DNA of 19,676 nt from DATARH01 sp050181375 (GTDB lineage: Bacteria; Pseudomonadota; Alphaproteobacteria; ATCC43930; CGMCC-115725), in the NCBI GenBank assembly GCA_050181375.1, contig JBFXDF010000052.1, forward strand, positions 1 through 19,676, read 5' to 3'. A model generated the notes under the pieces. The model did not search any database and was not told the DNA's origin. It was given only the letters and a program-made list of their open reading frames with translations. Below are positions 1 to 6,760 of the stretch, piece by piece. The translations under genes and the position numbers were made by a program. Numbering within the stretch: position 1 is the stretch's first letter; each line of letters starts with the position of its first letter.

Positions 1-566
1 TGCGGCAGCTCGCGGGTCTCGGCCGATTTGAAATAGAACCGCACGCCGCGCTCGCCGTCGGCCTCGACCTTCTCGACATCACCATAATAGGAGCGGTACA
101 TCGGCTGGCCCTTCTCGCGCAGCGTGTTGAAGGTCCAGATCACGTCTTCCGGCGTAATCGGCGAGCCGTCGTGGAAACGGGCTTCCTTGCGCAGCGTGTA
201 CAGCACCGATTTGCGGTCCGGAGCCAGATCGACGCTTTCGGCCACAAGGCCGTATTCGCTGCCGGGTTCGTCCTCGGCCGGCAGCATCAGCGTGTCGAAG
301 GTCTGGGTCATTCCCGCCGCCGAGACGCCCTTGACGATATACGGGTTGAGGCTGTCGAAGGTGCCGATCGCGGAGAGCCGCATCGTGCCGCCTTTCGGTG
401 CAGTCGGGTTGGCGTAGTCGAAATGCGTGAAGCCGGGACCGTATTTGAGGTCGCCGAACAGCGACAACCCGTGGCTCGGCGCTGCGCCGGCCGGCAACGC
501 CGCGCCGATGAGCAAGGCCAGTCCGACACCAAAACCCAATGGCCTGCGCATGATAGACCCGCGCAT
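1..566 (-). CDS. ABC transporter periplasmic peptide-binding protein, YejA-like (5' part, runs off window)
   Basis: This is the N-terminal 188 residues of an extracellular solute-binding protein of family 5 (SBP_bac_5), which captures oligopeptides in the periplasm for an ABC importer. A signal peptide is visible (RR near residue 7, hydrophobic stretch about 11-24, then Ala-rich cleavage region near 25-30). The mature start with HGLSLFGDLKYG, FDYANP and APKGG is characteristic of the YejA branch, followed by FDSLNPY, LVAESVD, RFHDGSPITPEDV and the FxTLREKG segment typical of these lobes. The ATG at 566 is chosen because AGGAGG lies four bases upstream; 569 and 551 are alternative in-frame starts. 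The gene lies 23 bases downstream of the hisN-like stop, so it is probably in the same transcription unit. The C-terminal two thirds and any permease genes lie outside the window. Confidence 0.88.
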   Translation of the reverse strand, partial: MRGSIMRRPLGFGVGLALLIGAALPAGAAPSHGLSLFGDLKYGPGFTHFDYANPTAPKGGTMRLSAIGTFDSLNPYIVKGVSAAGMTQTFDTLMLPAEDEPGSEYGLVAESVDLAPDRKSVLYTLRKEARFHDGSPITPEDVIWTFNTLREKGQPMYRSYYGDVEKVEADGERGVRFYFKSAETRELP

Positions 567-589
567 CATGCCTCCTGCTCCGATTCGAT

Positions 590-1372
590 TTATGCCGCTT
601 GTGCCGCCAATAATTGCAGCGCCGCCTCGTGCGCGCGCCGGTCTCCGGCAACCACGACGCGCCCGTCCGACTCCACGCTCAACGGCGCGCCGCGCCAGTC
701 GCTCGCCACACCTCCGGCGCCCTCGATAACCGGCAGCATCGCACTGAAATCGTAGGGCTTGAGGCTTGCTTCAATGACCAGGTCGATAAAGCCGAGCGCC
801 ACGAGACCATAGGCGTAGCAGTCGGCGCCGAACCGCACGAGCTTGACGGACCCGGCAACGCGACCGAACGCGGCCCTGTCGGCGCCAACAAACATGTCGG
901 GGGTGGTCGCGAACAGGGTGGCGGCGGCGAGCGACGGACACGGGCGGCAGCGGATCGGTGCGCCGTTAAAGGTCGTTGGCCGGCCGGCGGCGCCGATCCA
1001 GCGCTCGCGCGAGATCGGCTGGTCGATGATCCCGACGATCGGACGGCCGCGCTGGGCCAGCGCTATCAGCGTCCCGAACAGCGGGACCCCCGAGATGAAG
1101 GATTTGGTGCCGTCGATCGGGTCGAGCACCCATACGAACTCGGCGTCCTCCCGCTCGCGGCCGAACTCCTCGCCGATAATCCCATGTTCGGGAAAGCGCG
1201 CCGCGATCAGCCGCCGCATCGCCGCCTCGGCCTCGCGGTCGGCTATCGTGACCGGCGACAGGTCGGGTTTGTCGTCGACGGCGAGAGGCTGGCGGAAACG
1301 CGGCCGGATCGCGCTCCCGGCGGCGTCGGCGAGGTCGGTTGCCAGAGCCAGGAAGGGGTCGAGATCGATCAG
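590..1372 (-). CDS. hisN: Inositol-monophosphatase-family phosphatase, histidinol-phosphatase (HisN) like, probable CTG start
   Basis: This is a Mg-dependent phosphatase of the IMPase superfamily, closest by eye to the HisN histidinol-phosphatase group (about 260 aa). With a start at 1372 it is 260 aa. Motifs in order are KPDLSPVT (about 35-42), GEEFG with the metal-binding Glu (67-71), WVLDPIDGTKSF (81-92, metal-binding Asp84 and Asp87), and KPYDFSAMLPVIEGAGG followed by DWRG near the C-terminus (third metal Asp). The first ATG, at 1219, would remove the first 51 residues, including the conserved SPVT segment. Upstream of it there is no in-frame ATG, GTG or TTG back to the cytochrome stop. 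The CTG at 1372 has GGAGG three bases upstream and gives the family length. It lies 33 bases after the cytochrome c stop and in the same frame. Histidinol phosphate is the likely substrate by family; another sugar or inositol phosphate cannot be excluded. Confidence 0.87.
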   Translation of the reverse strand: MIDLDPFLALATDLADAAGSAIRPRFRQPLAVDDKPDLSPVTIADREAEAAMRRLIAARFPEHGIIGEEFGREREDAEFVWVLDPIDGTKSFISGVPLFGTLIALAQRGRPIVGIIDQPISRERWIGAAGRPTTFNGAPIRCRPCPSLAAATLFATTPDMFVGADRAAFGRVAGSVKLVRFGADCYAYGLVALGFIDLVIEASLKPYDFSAMLPVIEGAGGVASDWRGAPLSVESDGRVVVAGDRRAHEAALQLLAAQAA

Positions 1373-1405
1373 CGTCCTCCGCGCAACGCGAGGGTTGGCT
1401 TCAGC

Positions 1406-1930
1406 CTATTTCAGAGACTCGAGATAGGCGACCACGTCGGCGCGATCCTGCGCCTTCGGCAGCCCCGCAAAGCTCATCTTGGTGCCCTTGGCGAATTGCT
1501 GCGGGCTGTGCAGCCACACATTGAGTTTATCCGGGTCCCATTTTTCGTCCTTATGCGCGAGGAGCGCCGGCGAGAACTGGTACCCGGGCACAGCCGCGAT
1601 GTTTTCCTCCATGATGCCGTAGAGGTTGGGGCCGATCTTGTTGGCGCCGCCCTTCTCGAACGTGTGGCATTGCGTGCAGACCTTGGAAAGCTGCTGACCG
1701 TGCGCGACATTGGCGCTGGCCATAAGCGGCTCGATCGGCTCGATCGGCGCCGCCGCCGGGGCGGTTGCGGCGGCCGTCGTCGCTCCGCCTTCGGCGCCGG
1801 GCGGCAGATAGACGGCCTCGTGCAGACGATGCGGGCGAACGATCTGGCTCGCCAGAACCCCGGCCACCATCGCGACGATGGCCGCGGTCAGAACCGATGC
1901 GATGACCTTGTTCCACTCGAAAGACGACAT
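1406..1930 (-). CDS. cycM: Membrane-anchored class I cytochrome c, CycM-like
   Basis: This is a 174-residue c-type cytochrome that probably carries electrons from the bc1 complex to a terminal oxidase while tethered to the inner membrane. An uncleaved N-terminal membrane anchor spans about residues 10-30. An Ala/Pro-rich flexible linker follows (about 45-70), then the heme domain. Heme attachment is CTQCH at 85-89, and the distal ligand is probably Met152 in TKMSFAGL. KIGPNLYGI and the C-terminal ADVVAYLESLK are standard for class I cytochromes. The anchor-linker-domain layout and size match CycM of rhizobia. The ATG at 1930 is preceded by a weak GGGGA. It is divergent from kdsB across about 150 bp, a conserved kind of neighbourhood in alphaproteobacteria, and appears to lead the cycM-hisN-yejA unit. 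Confidence 0.92.
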   Translation of the reverse strand: MSSFEWNKVIASVLTAAIVAMVAGVLASQIVRPHRLHEAVYLPPGAEGGATTAAATAPAAAPIEPIEPLMASANVAHGQQLSKVCTQCHTFEKGGANKIGPNLYGIMEENIAAVPGYQFSPALLAHKDEKWDPDKLNVWLHSPQQFAKGTKMSFAGLPKAQDRADVVAYLESLK

Positions 1931-2082
1931 CGTCCCCGTCTCATGTTCTGGCGCAAGCCGACCGGTTCAACCGCGCCGAGGCGCACATCTCCCGCGGACG
2001 GCCGGCAACAATATCGCCCTTTCGGCATGCGGTCGAACCGGGCATCTTGTCGCTGCCCGCCGCAACCCGGTTTCTTGCCGCA

Positions 2083-2844
2083 GTGACCTCCCAGGACGCG
2101 ATCCGCAACCCGATACTGCTGATCCCGGCGCGGCTCGCCGCGACCCGGCTGCCGAACAAGCCGCTGGCAAGCATTGCCGGCGTGCCGATGATCGTGCATG
2201 TCTGGCGCGTGGCGGTCGCGGCCGATTGCGGCCCTGTGGTCGTCGCCAGCGGCGACCGCGCGATCGCCGAAACGGTCGAGCGCGCCGGCGGGCGGGCCGT
2301 CATGACCGATCCGGAGCTGCCGACCGGCTCGGATCGCATTCACGCGGCGATCTCGGCGCTCGACCCCGAGCGAACCCATGACGCCGTCGTCAACGTCCAG
2401 GGCGACATGCCGATGCTCGACCCCGCCGCGATCCGGGTGGCGCTGCGAGCGCTCGGCGAAACCGACGCCGACATCACCACCCTGGCGGCGGAGATCACCG
2501 ACCCGGCTTCTCTCACGGACAGCAGCGTCAACAAGGTCGCGGCGGGTTTCGCCGACCCGTCGCGCCCGGCGCGCGCGCTCTATTTCAGCAAGGCGGCGGT
2601 GCCGTGGGGTGAGGGGCCGCATCACGAGCATGTCGGCCTCTATGCCTATCGCCGCGCCGCGCTCGACCGCTTTGTCGGGCTGCCGCGCGGCGTCCTTGAG
2701 GGGCGCGAGCGGCTCGAACAGCTGCGTGCGCTCGAAGCCGGCATGCGCATCTGGGTCAGCCTGATCGACAAGGCGCAGCTCGGGGTTCAGGTGGACACCC
2801 CGGACGACCTCGCCCGCGCCCGCCAGTTGATGGAGGCGCCGTGA
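2083..2844 (+). CDS. kdsB: 3-deoxy-manno-octulosonate cytidylyltransferase (CMP-Kdo synthetase)
   Basis: It activates Kdo with CTP to CMP-Kdo in the cytoplasm, for lipopolysaccharide inner core assembly. The nucleotide-binding signature PARLAATRLPNKPL (residues about 15-28), TGSDRI, the VVNVQGD metal-binding loop (here followed by MPM rather than the commoner EP), HxHVGLYAYRR and the late VDTPDDL are all present. The GTG at 2083 gives 253 aa, close to the usual 245-255. An in-frame TTG at 2047 would add 12 residues that do not look conserved. Neither start has a clear ribosome binding site. pheA follows 140 bp downstream on the same strand, separated by a large perfect inverted repeat. CMP-Kdo synthesis implies an LPS-bearing Gram-negative host. 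Confidence 0.95.
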   Translation: MTSQDAIRNPILLIPARLAATRLPNKPLASIAGVPMIVHVWRVAVAADCGPVVVASGDRAIAETVERAGGRAVMTDPELPTGSDRIHAAISALDPERTHDAVVNVQGDMPMLDPAAIRVALRALGETDADITTLAAEITDPASLTDSSVNKVAAGFADPSRPARALYFSKAAVPWGEGPHHEHVGLYAYRRAALDRFVGLPRGVLEGRERLEQLRALEAGMRIWVSLIDKAQLGVQVDTPDDLARARQLMEAP

Positions 2845-2875
2845 TAAACGTGTCACTTCCGGCACAGAAAATCGT

Positions 2876-2957
2876 CGCGTTCCCGGCGAAGGCCGGGACC
2901 CATTTTTCAGCCTTCCGAGTGCTTGAAGCATGGGTCCCGGCCTTCGCCGGGAACGCG
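2876..2957. repeat. 28-bp perfect inverted repeat (palindromic intergenic element)
   Basis: The left arm at 2876-2903 and right arm at 2930-2957 are exact reverse complements over 28 bases, with a 26-base loop. The arms contain TCCCGGCGAAGGCCGGGACC and its complement. On paper this is a very stable hairpin lying between the kdsB stop and the pheA start. The sequence resembles dispersed palindromic repeats found between genes in many alphaproteobacteria. It could stop or attenuate transcription into pheA, or protect the kdsB mRNA end; no U-run follows the right arm. Confidence 0.9.
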
Positions 2958-2984
2958 GTCCTCTCCTGAAGGCAGAATCTGCGC

Positions 2985-3875
2985 GTGATTACAGCTGATA
3001 TTCCTGATCGGACCATCGCCTTCCAAGGCTCGCCGGGGGCCTATTCCGACCTGGCGTGCCGGCGGGTGTTTCCGGACATGACGAGCATGCCCTGCGCCGC
3101 ATTCGAGGACGCGTTCGCGGCGGTGCGCGACGGCGCGGCGCGGCTCGCGATGATCCCGATCGAGAACTCGGTCGCCGGGCGGGTCGCCGACATCCACCAC
3201 CTGATGCCCGATTCGGGTCTTTACATCATCGCCGAGCATTTCGAGCGGGTGAACCACCATCTGCTGGCGCTGCCCGGCGCGGGGATCGACCGCATCCGGG
3301 CGGTGCGCAGCCACATCCAGGCGCTGTCGCAGTGCCGCAACTTCCTGCGCTCGCACGGCTTGCAGCCGGTGGTGCGCGCCGACACCGCCGGCAGCGCCGC
3401 CGAAATCAAGCAGCTGGGCGATGCCTCGGTCGCGGCGATCGCCTCCGAGCTGGCCGGCGAAATCTACGGGCTCGTCTCGCTGGCGCGGAACATCGAGGAC
3501 GCCGAGCACAATACGACCCGGTTTGTCATCATGTCGCGCGAGCCGGTCCGCCCGCCGCGCGGCGCCCCGGCCGTCACGACCTTTGTGTTCAACGTGCGCA
3601 ACGTGCCGGCCGCGCTATACAAGGCGCTGGGCGGGTTTGCGACCAACGGCGTCAACATGACCAAGCTCGAAAGCTACATGGTCGGCGGCCGGTTTTCGGC
3701 GACGCAGTTCTACGCCGATGTCGAGGCGCACCCGGACGACCGCCCGCTCAAACTGGCGCTCGAGGAACTCGATTTTTTCTCGACCGAGGTCAGAATCCTC
3801 GGCGTCTACCCGGCCCACCCGCTGCGCATCGCCGCGCGCCAGCAGGAGTTGGGGCAGGAACTTGGAGAGGATTGA
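2985..3875 (+). CDS. pheA: Prephenate dehydratase (monofunctional, with ACT domain)
   Basis: It converts prephenate to phenylpyruvate, the penultimate step of phenylalanine synthesis. The 296-residue protein begins with the PDT fold (IAFQGSPGAYSDLA at about 10-23, MIPIENSVAGRV at about 55-66, HHLLALPG) and carries the catalytic NTTRF motif near residue 176. A C-terminal ACT regulatory domain follows (TTFVFNVRNVPAALYKALGGF, then NMTKLESYMVGG and FYADVEAHPDD). There is no chorismate mutase domain, so this is the alphaproteobacterial monofunctional form. In the ACT domain the common ESRP motif reads ESYM, as often seen in this class, and feedback inhibition by phenylalanine is expected. The GTG at 2985 has only a distant GAAGG (12 bases). 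The stop overlaps the next gene's start by one base (TGATG). Confidence 0.95.
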   Translation: MITADIPDRTIAFQGSPGAYSDLACRRVFPDMTSMPCAAFEDAFAAVRDGAARLAMIPIENSVAGRVADIHHLMPDSGLYIIAEHFERVNHHLLALPGAGIDRIRAVRSHIQALSQCRNFLRSHGLQPVVRADTAGSAAEIKQLGDASVAAIASELAGEIYGLVSLARNIEDAEHNTTRFVIMSREPVRPPRGAPAVTTFVFNVRNVPAALYKALGGFATNGVNMTKLESYMVGGRFSATQFYADVEAHPDDRPLKLALEELDFFSTEVRILGVYPAHPLRIAARQQELGQELGED

Positions 3876-4927
3876 TGCCGACCGTCCCCGCCGACAAGCT
3901 GATTGGTCTCGCGCGCCACGTGTTCGCCGCGGCCGGCAGCGCCGAGGACGAGGCGGCGATCGTCGCCGAGCATCTCGTCGAGGCCAATCTGAAAGGCCAT
4001 GACAGCCATGGGGTCGGCATGATCCCGTCCTATCTGCGCAATCTGCGCGGTGGACACGCGGCGGTGAACCAGCCGGGACGGGTCGTCAGCGACCAGGGCT
4101 CGATCATCGTCTATGACGGCGAGCGCGGCTGGGGCCAGATCGTGGCGCGCAACGCGATCCTCCTCGGGATCGGGCGCGCCAGACGCGACGGGGTCGCGGT
4201 CGTCGCCTTGCGCAACGCGCACCATATCGGCCGCATCGGCACCTATGGCGAGATGTGCGCCGCGGCCGGGCTGGTTTCGATGCATTTTGTCAATATCACC
4301 GACCAGCGCCCGGCGGTGGCGCCGTGGCGCGGCCGCGACGGCAGGTTCGGCACCAACCCGGTCTGCGTCGCGCTGCCCGGCCCCGCCCCCGAGCGCCCGA
4401 TCATCGCCGACATGGCCACGAGCCGCATCGCGATGGGCAAGGTGCGGGTCGCGCGCAACAAGGGGGAAGAGATTGCCGCCGAGACGTTGCTCGACCCGGA
4501 CGGCGAGCCGACCGCCGACCCCAATGTCATGTACCGGCGGCCGCGCGGCTCGCTGCTGACTTTCGGTGAGCACAAGGGCTACGCGCTGGCCTTCGTCTGC
4601 GAGATGCTGGCCGGGGCGGTGACCGGCAGCGGCACGATGCGCCCCGAGCGGCAGCAGGCCGAGGGCGTCACCAACGGCATGCTGACCGTGATCATCGATC
4701 CGGGCCGGCTGGTCGACCAGGCTTGGATGAAGGACGAGATCCGGGCGATGGCGGAGTACATCACCGCATCGCCGCCGCGCCGTCCCGATGAACCGGTGCT
4801 GATCCCCGGCGATCCGGAACGCGCCAACCGCGAAGCGCGGCTCAGGGACGGCGTCCCGATCGACGACGAGACGTGGCGCGAGATCGTCGAGGCGGCGCGC
4901 GGCGTCAACGTGCTGGCCGAGGCGTGA
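3875..4927 (+). CDS. Ldh/MDH2-family 2-hydroxyacid dehydrogenase, YbiC/HcxB-like
   Basis: This 350-residue NAD(P)-dependent oxidoreductase belongs to the malate/L-lactate/L-sulfolactate dehydrogenase family, which is unrelated to classical lactate dehydrogenase. Hallmarks are NLKGHDSHGVGMIPSY (about 37-52), ALRNAHHIGRIG (about 109-120), RFGTNPVCVALPG, DMATSRIAMGKVRVA, GSLLTFGEHKGYAL and the late IPGDPERANREARLRDGVPID. By memory of the sequences, the closest known relative is E. coli YbiC (HcxB), which shares GHDSHG-GMIPSY, HHIGRIG, SRFGTNP and GSLLTF-EHKGYAL. HcxB is reported to reduce aromatic and other 2-oxoacids. The ATG at 3875 overlaps the pheA stop, which suggests translational coupling and a phenylpyruvate-type substrate. 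Malate, lactate or sulfolactate dehydrogenase remain alternatives. Confidence 0.9.
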   Translation: MPTVPADKLIGLARHVFAAAGSAEDEAAIVAEHLVEANLKGHDSHGVGMIPSYLRNLRGGHAAVNQPGRVVSDQGSIIVYDGERGWGQIVARNAILLGIGRARRDGVAVVALRNAHHIGRIGTYGEMCAAAGLVSMHFVNITDQRPAVAPWRGRDGRFGTNPVCVALPGPAPERPIIADMATSRIAMGKVRVARNKGEEIAAETLLDPDGEPTADPNVMYRRPRGSLLTFGEHKGYALAFVCEMLAGAVTGSGTMRPERQQAEGVTNGMLTVIIDPGRLVDQAWMKDEIRAMAEYITASPPRRPDEPVLIPGDPERANREARLRDGVPIDDETWREIVEAARGVNVLAEA

Positions 4928-4953
4928 CCGGCGGACGCGGGCGGCGGGCCGCA

Positions 4954-5099
4954 TTCCCTGTATTTCCCTGCCGGCAGGGAAAATTCAGACGGTAGTGGCG
5001 GCTAACTCACGGGAGTTGTTTGCGTTCCCGCGGAAGGTTTATCCGGAAACAGGGAATTCGCTGCGGCGATTCAGGGAAATCTTTTACCGGAACAGGGAA
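4954..5099. repeat. Cluster of six CAGGGAA repeats with a 20-bp perfect palindrome
   Basis: The gap between the dehydrogenase and nth contains TTCCCTG at 4954 and 4964, and CAGGGAA at 4975, 5050, 5072 and 5093. Copies 2 and 3 form the perfect palindrome TTTCCCTGCCGGCAGGGAAA (4963-4982), which could also act as a transcript-end hairpin for the dehydrogenase gene. Successive spacings are 10, 11, 75, 22 and 21 bases, close to whole turns of the helix. The two intervals of the right group share flanks (CCGGAAACAGGGAA and CCGGAACAGGGAA). I do not recognise a named regulator for this pattern; it may be a degenerate dispersed repeat. The rest of 4928-5184 shows no gene. Confidence 0.7.
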
Positions 5100-5184
5100 G
5101 TTTCTGGGTAATGCCACGAAACAAATGGGTTTTTCGATCCCGCGGCCCGCGATGACGATTGCATAGCACGAGATTGCGTCGGTT

Positions 5185-6114
5185 TTACGGCGCCGGGTTT
5201 TTGCCGCGGCGCGGTTTCGGGTCGCGCGGCTCCGCCGTGACGGTCTGCGCCCGCCCGGCGGCCAGCCCGGCTGGCGGGGTCTTGTCGCCGTACCGGCAGA
5301 GATCGGCGACGACGCAGACCGGGCACTCGGGTCGTCTCGCCTTGCACACGTAGCGGCCGTGCAGGATCAGCCAGTGATGCGCGCCGAGCTTGTAGTGCGC
5401 CGGGGTCACGGCGTCGAGGCGCTGCTCGACCTCGAGCGGCGTCTTGCCGGGGGCGAGGCCGGTGCGGTTGCCGACCCGGAAAATATGCGTATCGACCGCG
5501 ATGGTCGGCTCGCCGAACGCGACGTTGAGCACGACATTGGCGGTCTTGCGTCCGACACCCGGCAGCTTTTCGAGCGCCTCGCGCTGGCGCGGCACCTCGC
5601 CGCCGTATTCGTCGATCAGGATCCGAGACAGCGTGACGATGTTGCGCGCCTTGGTGCGAAACAGCCCGATAGTGCGGATGAACTCGATGAGGCGCTCTTC
5701 GCCGAGGCCGAGCATCTTTTGCGGCGTGTCGGCGACCGCGAACAGCGCCGGGGTGGCGCGGTTGACGCCGACATCGGTCGCCTGCGCCGACAGCACGACC
5801 GCGATCAAGAGCGTGTACGGGTTGATGAATTCGAGTTCGGTTTGCGGGATCGGCCGGCTCGCCGACAGCCGGCGATAGAATTCCTCCACCGCGGCCTTCG
5901 AGAACGGGCGTCGCCGCTTCGGCTTGGGTGCGCGGGCGCCGGCGGACGCCGCCCGGCTAGAGGTCTGACTTTCCAGCCGCGGCGCCCCTTCCCTAACCCT
6001 CCCCTCCCCGGACTTGATCCGGGGATTGCGGGGGAGGGGAGGGTGGGGGTGATCGGCCGGCATCTCAGGTCGCCGAGGTGGGGGATTTGGCGCGGACGGC
6101 TTGGCGGGCGGCAT
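5185..6114 (-). CDS. nth: Endonuclease III (DNA glycosylase/AP lyase) with long N-terminal extension
   Basis: It removes oxidised pyrimidines from DNA and nicks the abasic site in base excision repair. The conserved core begins near residue 71 (FSKAAVEEFYRRL) and continues through LLIAVVLSAQATD, TIGLFRTKA, the helix-hairpin-helix LPGVGRKTANVVL with the catalytic Lys, IAVDTHIFRVGNRTG with the catalytic Asp, and the 4Fe-4S cysteines C-X6-C-X2-C-X5-C. The frame is open to an ATG at 6114 (309 aa). An in-frame ATG at 6063 and a GTG at 5889 (234 aa, GAAGG five bases upstream) are alternatives. Basic, Pro-rich extensions are common in alphaproteobacterial Nth, and KPKRRRP here fits that, so the start probably lies upstream of 5889. 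The extension contains a palindromic repeat. The gene is divergent from the DUF2244 gene only 22 bases away, which makes the 6114 start less certain than the gene itself. Confidence 0.93.
   Translation of the reverse strand: MPPAKPSAPNPPPRRPEMPADHPHPPLPRNPRIKSGEGRVREGAPRLESQTSSRAASAGARAPKPKRRRPFSKAAVEEFYRRLSASRPIPQTELEFINPYTLLIAVVLSAQATDVGVNRATPALFAVADTPQKMLGLGEERLIEFIRTIGLFRTKARNIVTLSRILIDEYGGEVPRQREALEKLPGVGRKTANVVLNVAFGEPTIAVDTHIFRVGNRTGLAPGKTPLEVEQRLDAVTPAHYKLGAHHWLILHGRYVCKARRPECPVCVVADLCRYGDKTPPAGLAAGRAQTVTAEPRDPKPRRGKNPAP
5997..6043. repeat. Palindromic repeat inside the 5' end of nth
   Basis: Perfect 13-base arms CCCTCCCCTCCCC (5997-6009) and GGGGAGGGGAGGG (6031-6043) flank an inner palindrome CCCCGGACTTGATCCGGGG (6006-6024). 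This matches the style of dispersed G/C-tract palindromes found between alphaproteobacterial genes. Here it lies within the open frame of nth, encoding about residues 24-40 (PLPRNPRIKSGEGRV) if translation starts at 6114. Either the repeat has been absorbed into a disordered protein tail, or translation starts downstream of it. Confidence 0.75.
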
Positions 6115-6136
6115 CGGGGCATCCTATCTTCTGCAG

Positions 6137-6634
6137 ATGGGCGCGGGTACCGGTGTCTTTTTCGAGCGCGTACTGCTGCCGCACCGCAGCTTGCCGCCGC
6201 GCGGGTTCAACATCCTGATGCTGGTGCTCGGCCTCATCAGTGTGGCGGTCGGGATCGGCTTTGTGTCGATCGGGGCTTGGCCGGTGTGCGGCTTTTTCGG
6301 CCTCGACGTCGCGCTTATTTATCTGGCGTTCCGCCTCAACTACCGCAGCGCGCGGCGGCGCGAGATCTTGCGCCTCGCCGACGACGATTTCACCGTCGAG
6401 CGGATCGATGTCTACGGCGAGCGCCTGATATGGCATTTTCAACCGTTCTGGCTGCGGGTGATCCTGCTGGAGCGGCCGGACGAATCGAACCGGCTGCTGC
6501 TGGCCTCGCACGGACGCACCCTGCCGATCGCCGATTTTCTCGGCGCGCCGATGCGCCGCGAACTGGCCGAAACGCTGCGCTCGGTGCTGTCGCGCTGGCG
6601 CGCCGCGCTCAACCCGGCGAATAACGAAGGGTAA
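6137..6634 (+). CDS. DUF2244 family inner-membrane protein
   Basis: This is a 165-residue member of the DUF2244 family, whose function is not known. It shows the family hallmarks FFERVLLPHRSLPPRGF (about 8-24), two adjacent membrane helices (about 25-45 and 47-66) around GAWPVCGFFGLDVALIYLAFRLNYR, and a soluble C-terminal part with WHFQPFWLRV. The ATG at 6137 is chosen because it gives the family's usual length; no good ribosome binding site precedes it, and an in-frame TTG at 6101 would add 12 residues. It is divergent from nth, an arrangement I associate with alphaproteobacteria. No link to repair is shown by the sequence. Confidence 0.88.
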   Translation: MGAGTGVFFERVLLPHRSLPPRGFNILMLVLGLISVAVGIGFVSIGAWPVCGFFGLDVALIYLAFRLNYRSARRREILRLADDDFTVERIDVYGERLIWHFQPFWLRVILLERPDESNRLLLASHGRTLPIADFLGAPMRRELAETLRSVLSRWRAALNPANNEG

Positions 6635-6760
6635 GTTCCGCTCGAGCGAGAGGCTCCCGATTTCCGCCGCCCTCCTGCGGCTAAAAGCCCATGATCGGCA
6701 TTGTCCCCGCGGCGTTTCCACTACAGGGCGTTCGGATCACGCTGCCGCAGGAGCCTTGAG

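Noticed and set aside
614..2086. Long plus-strand frame (490 codons) opposite hisN and cycM
   Set aside because: It is antisense to two genes with clear motifs and has the Arg/Gly/Ala-rich composition of a high-GC shadow frame.
3056..3874. Extension of the hydroxyacid dehydrogenase frame upstream across pheA, suggesting a 623-residue fusion
   Set aside because: The upstream part is an out-of-frame reading of pheA with no recognisable domain; the ATG at 3875 gives the normal family length.
3806..4954. 382-codon minus-strand frame opposite the dehydrogenase
   Set aside because: It is low-complexity Arg/Asp/Ala-rich antisense sequence with no motifs, mirroring codon bias of the plus-strand gene.
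4954..5099. CAGGGAA cluster as a CRISPR array or iteron origin
   Set aside because: Repeat units are only seven bases, spacers are not unique 30-mers, orientation varies, and no cas or rep gene is present.
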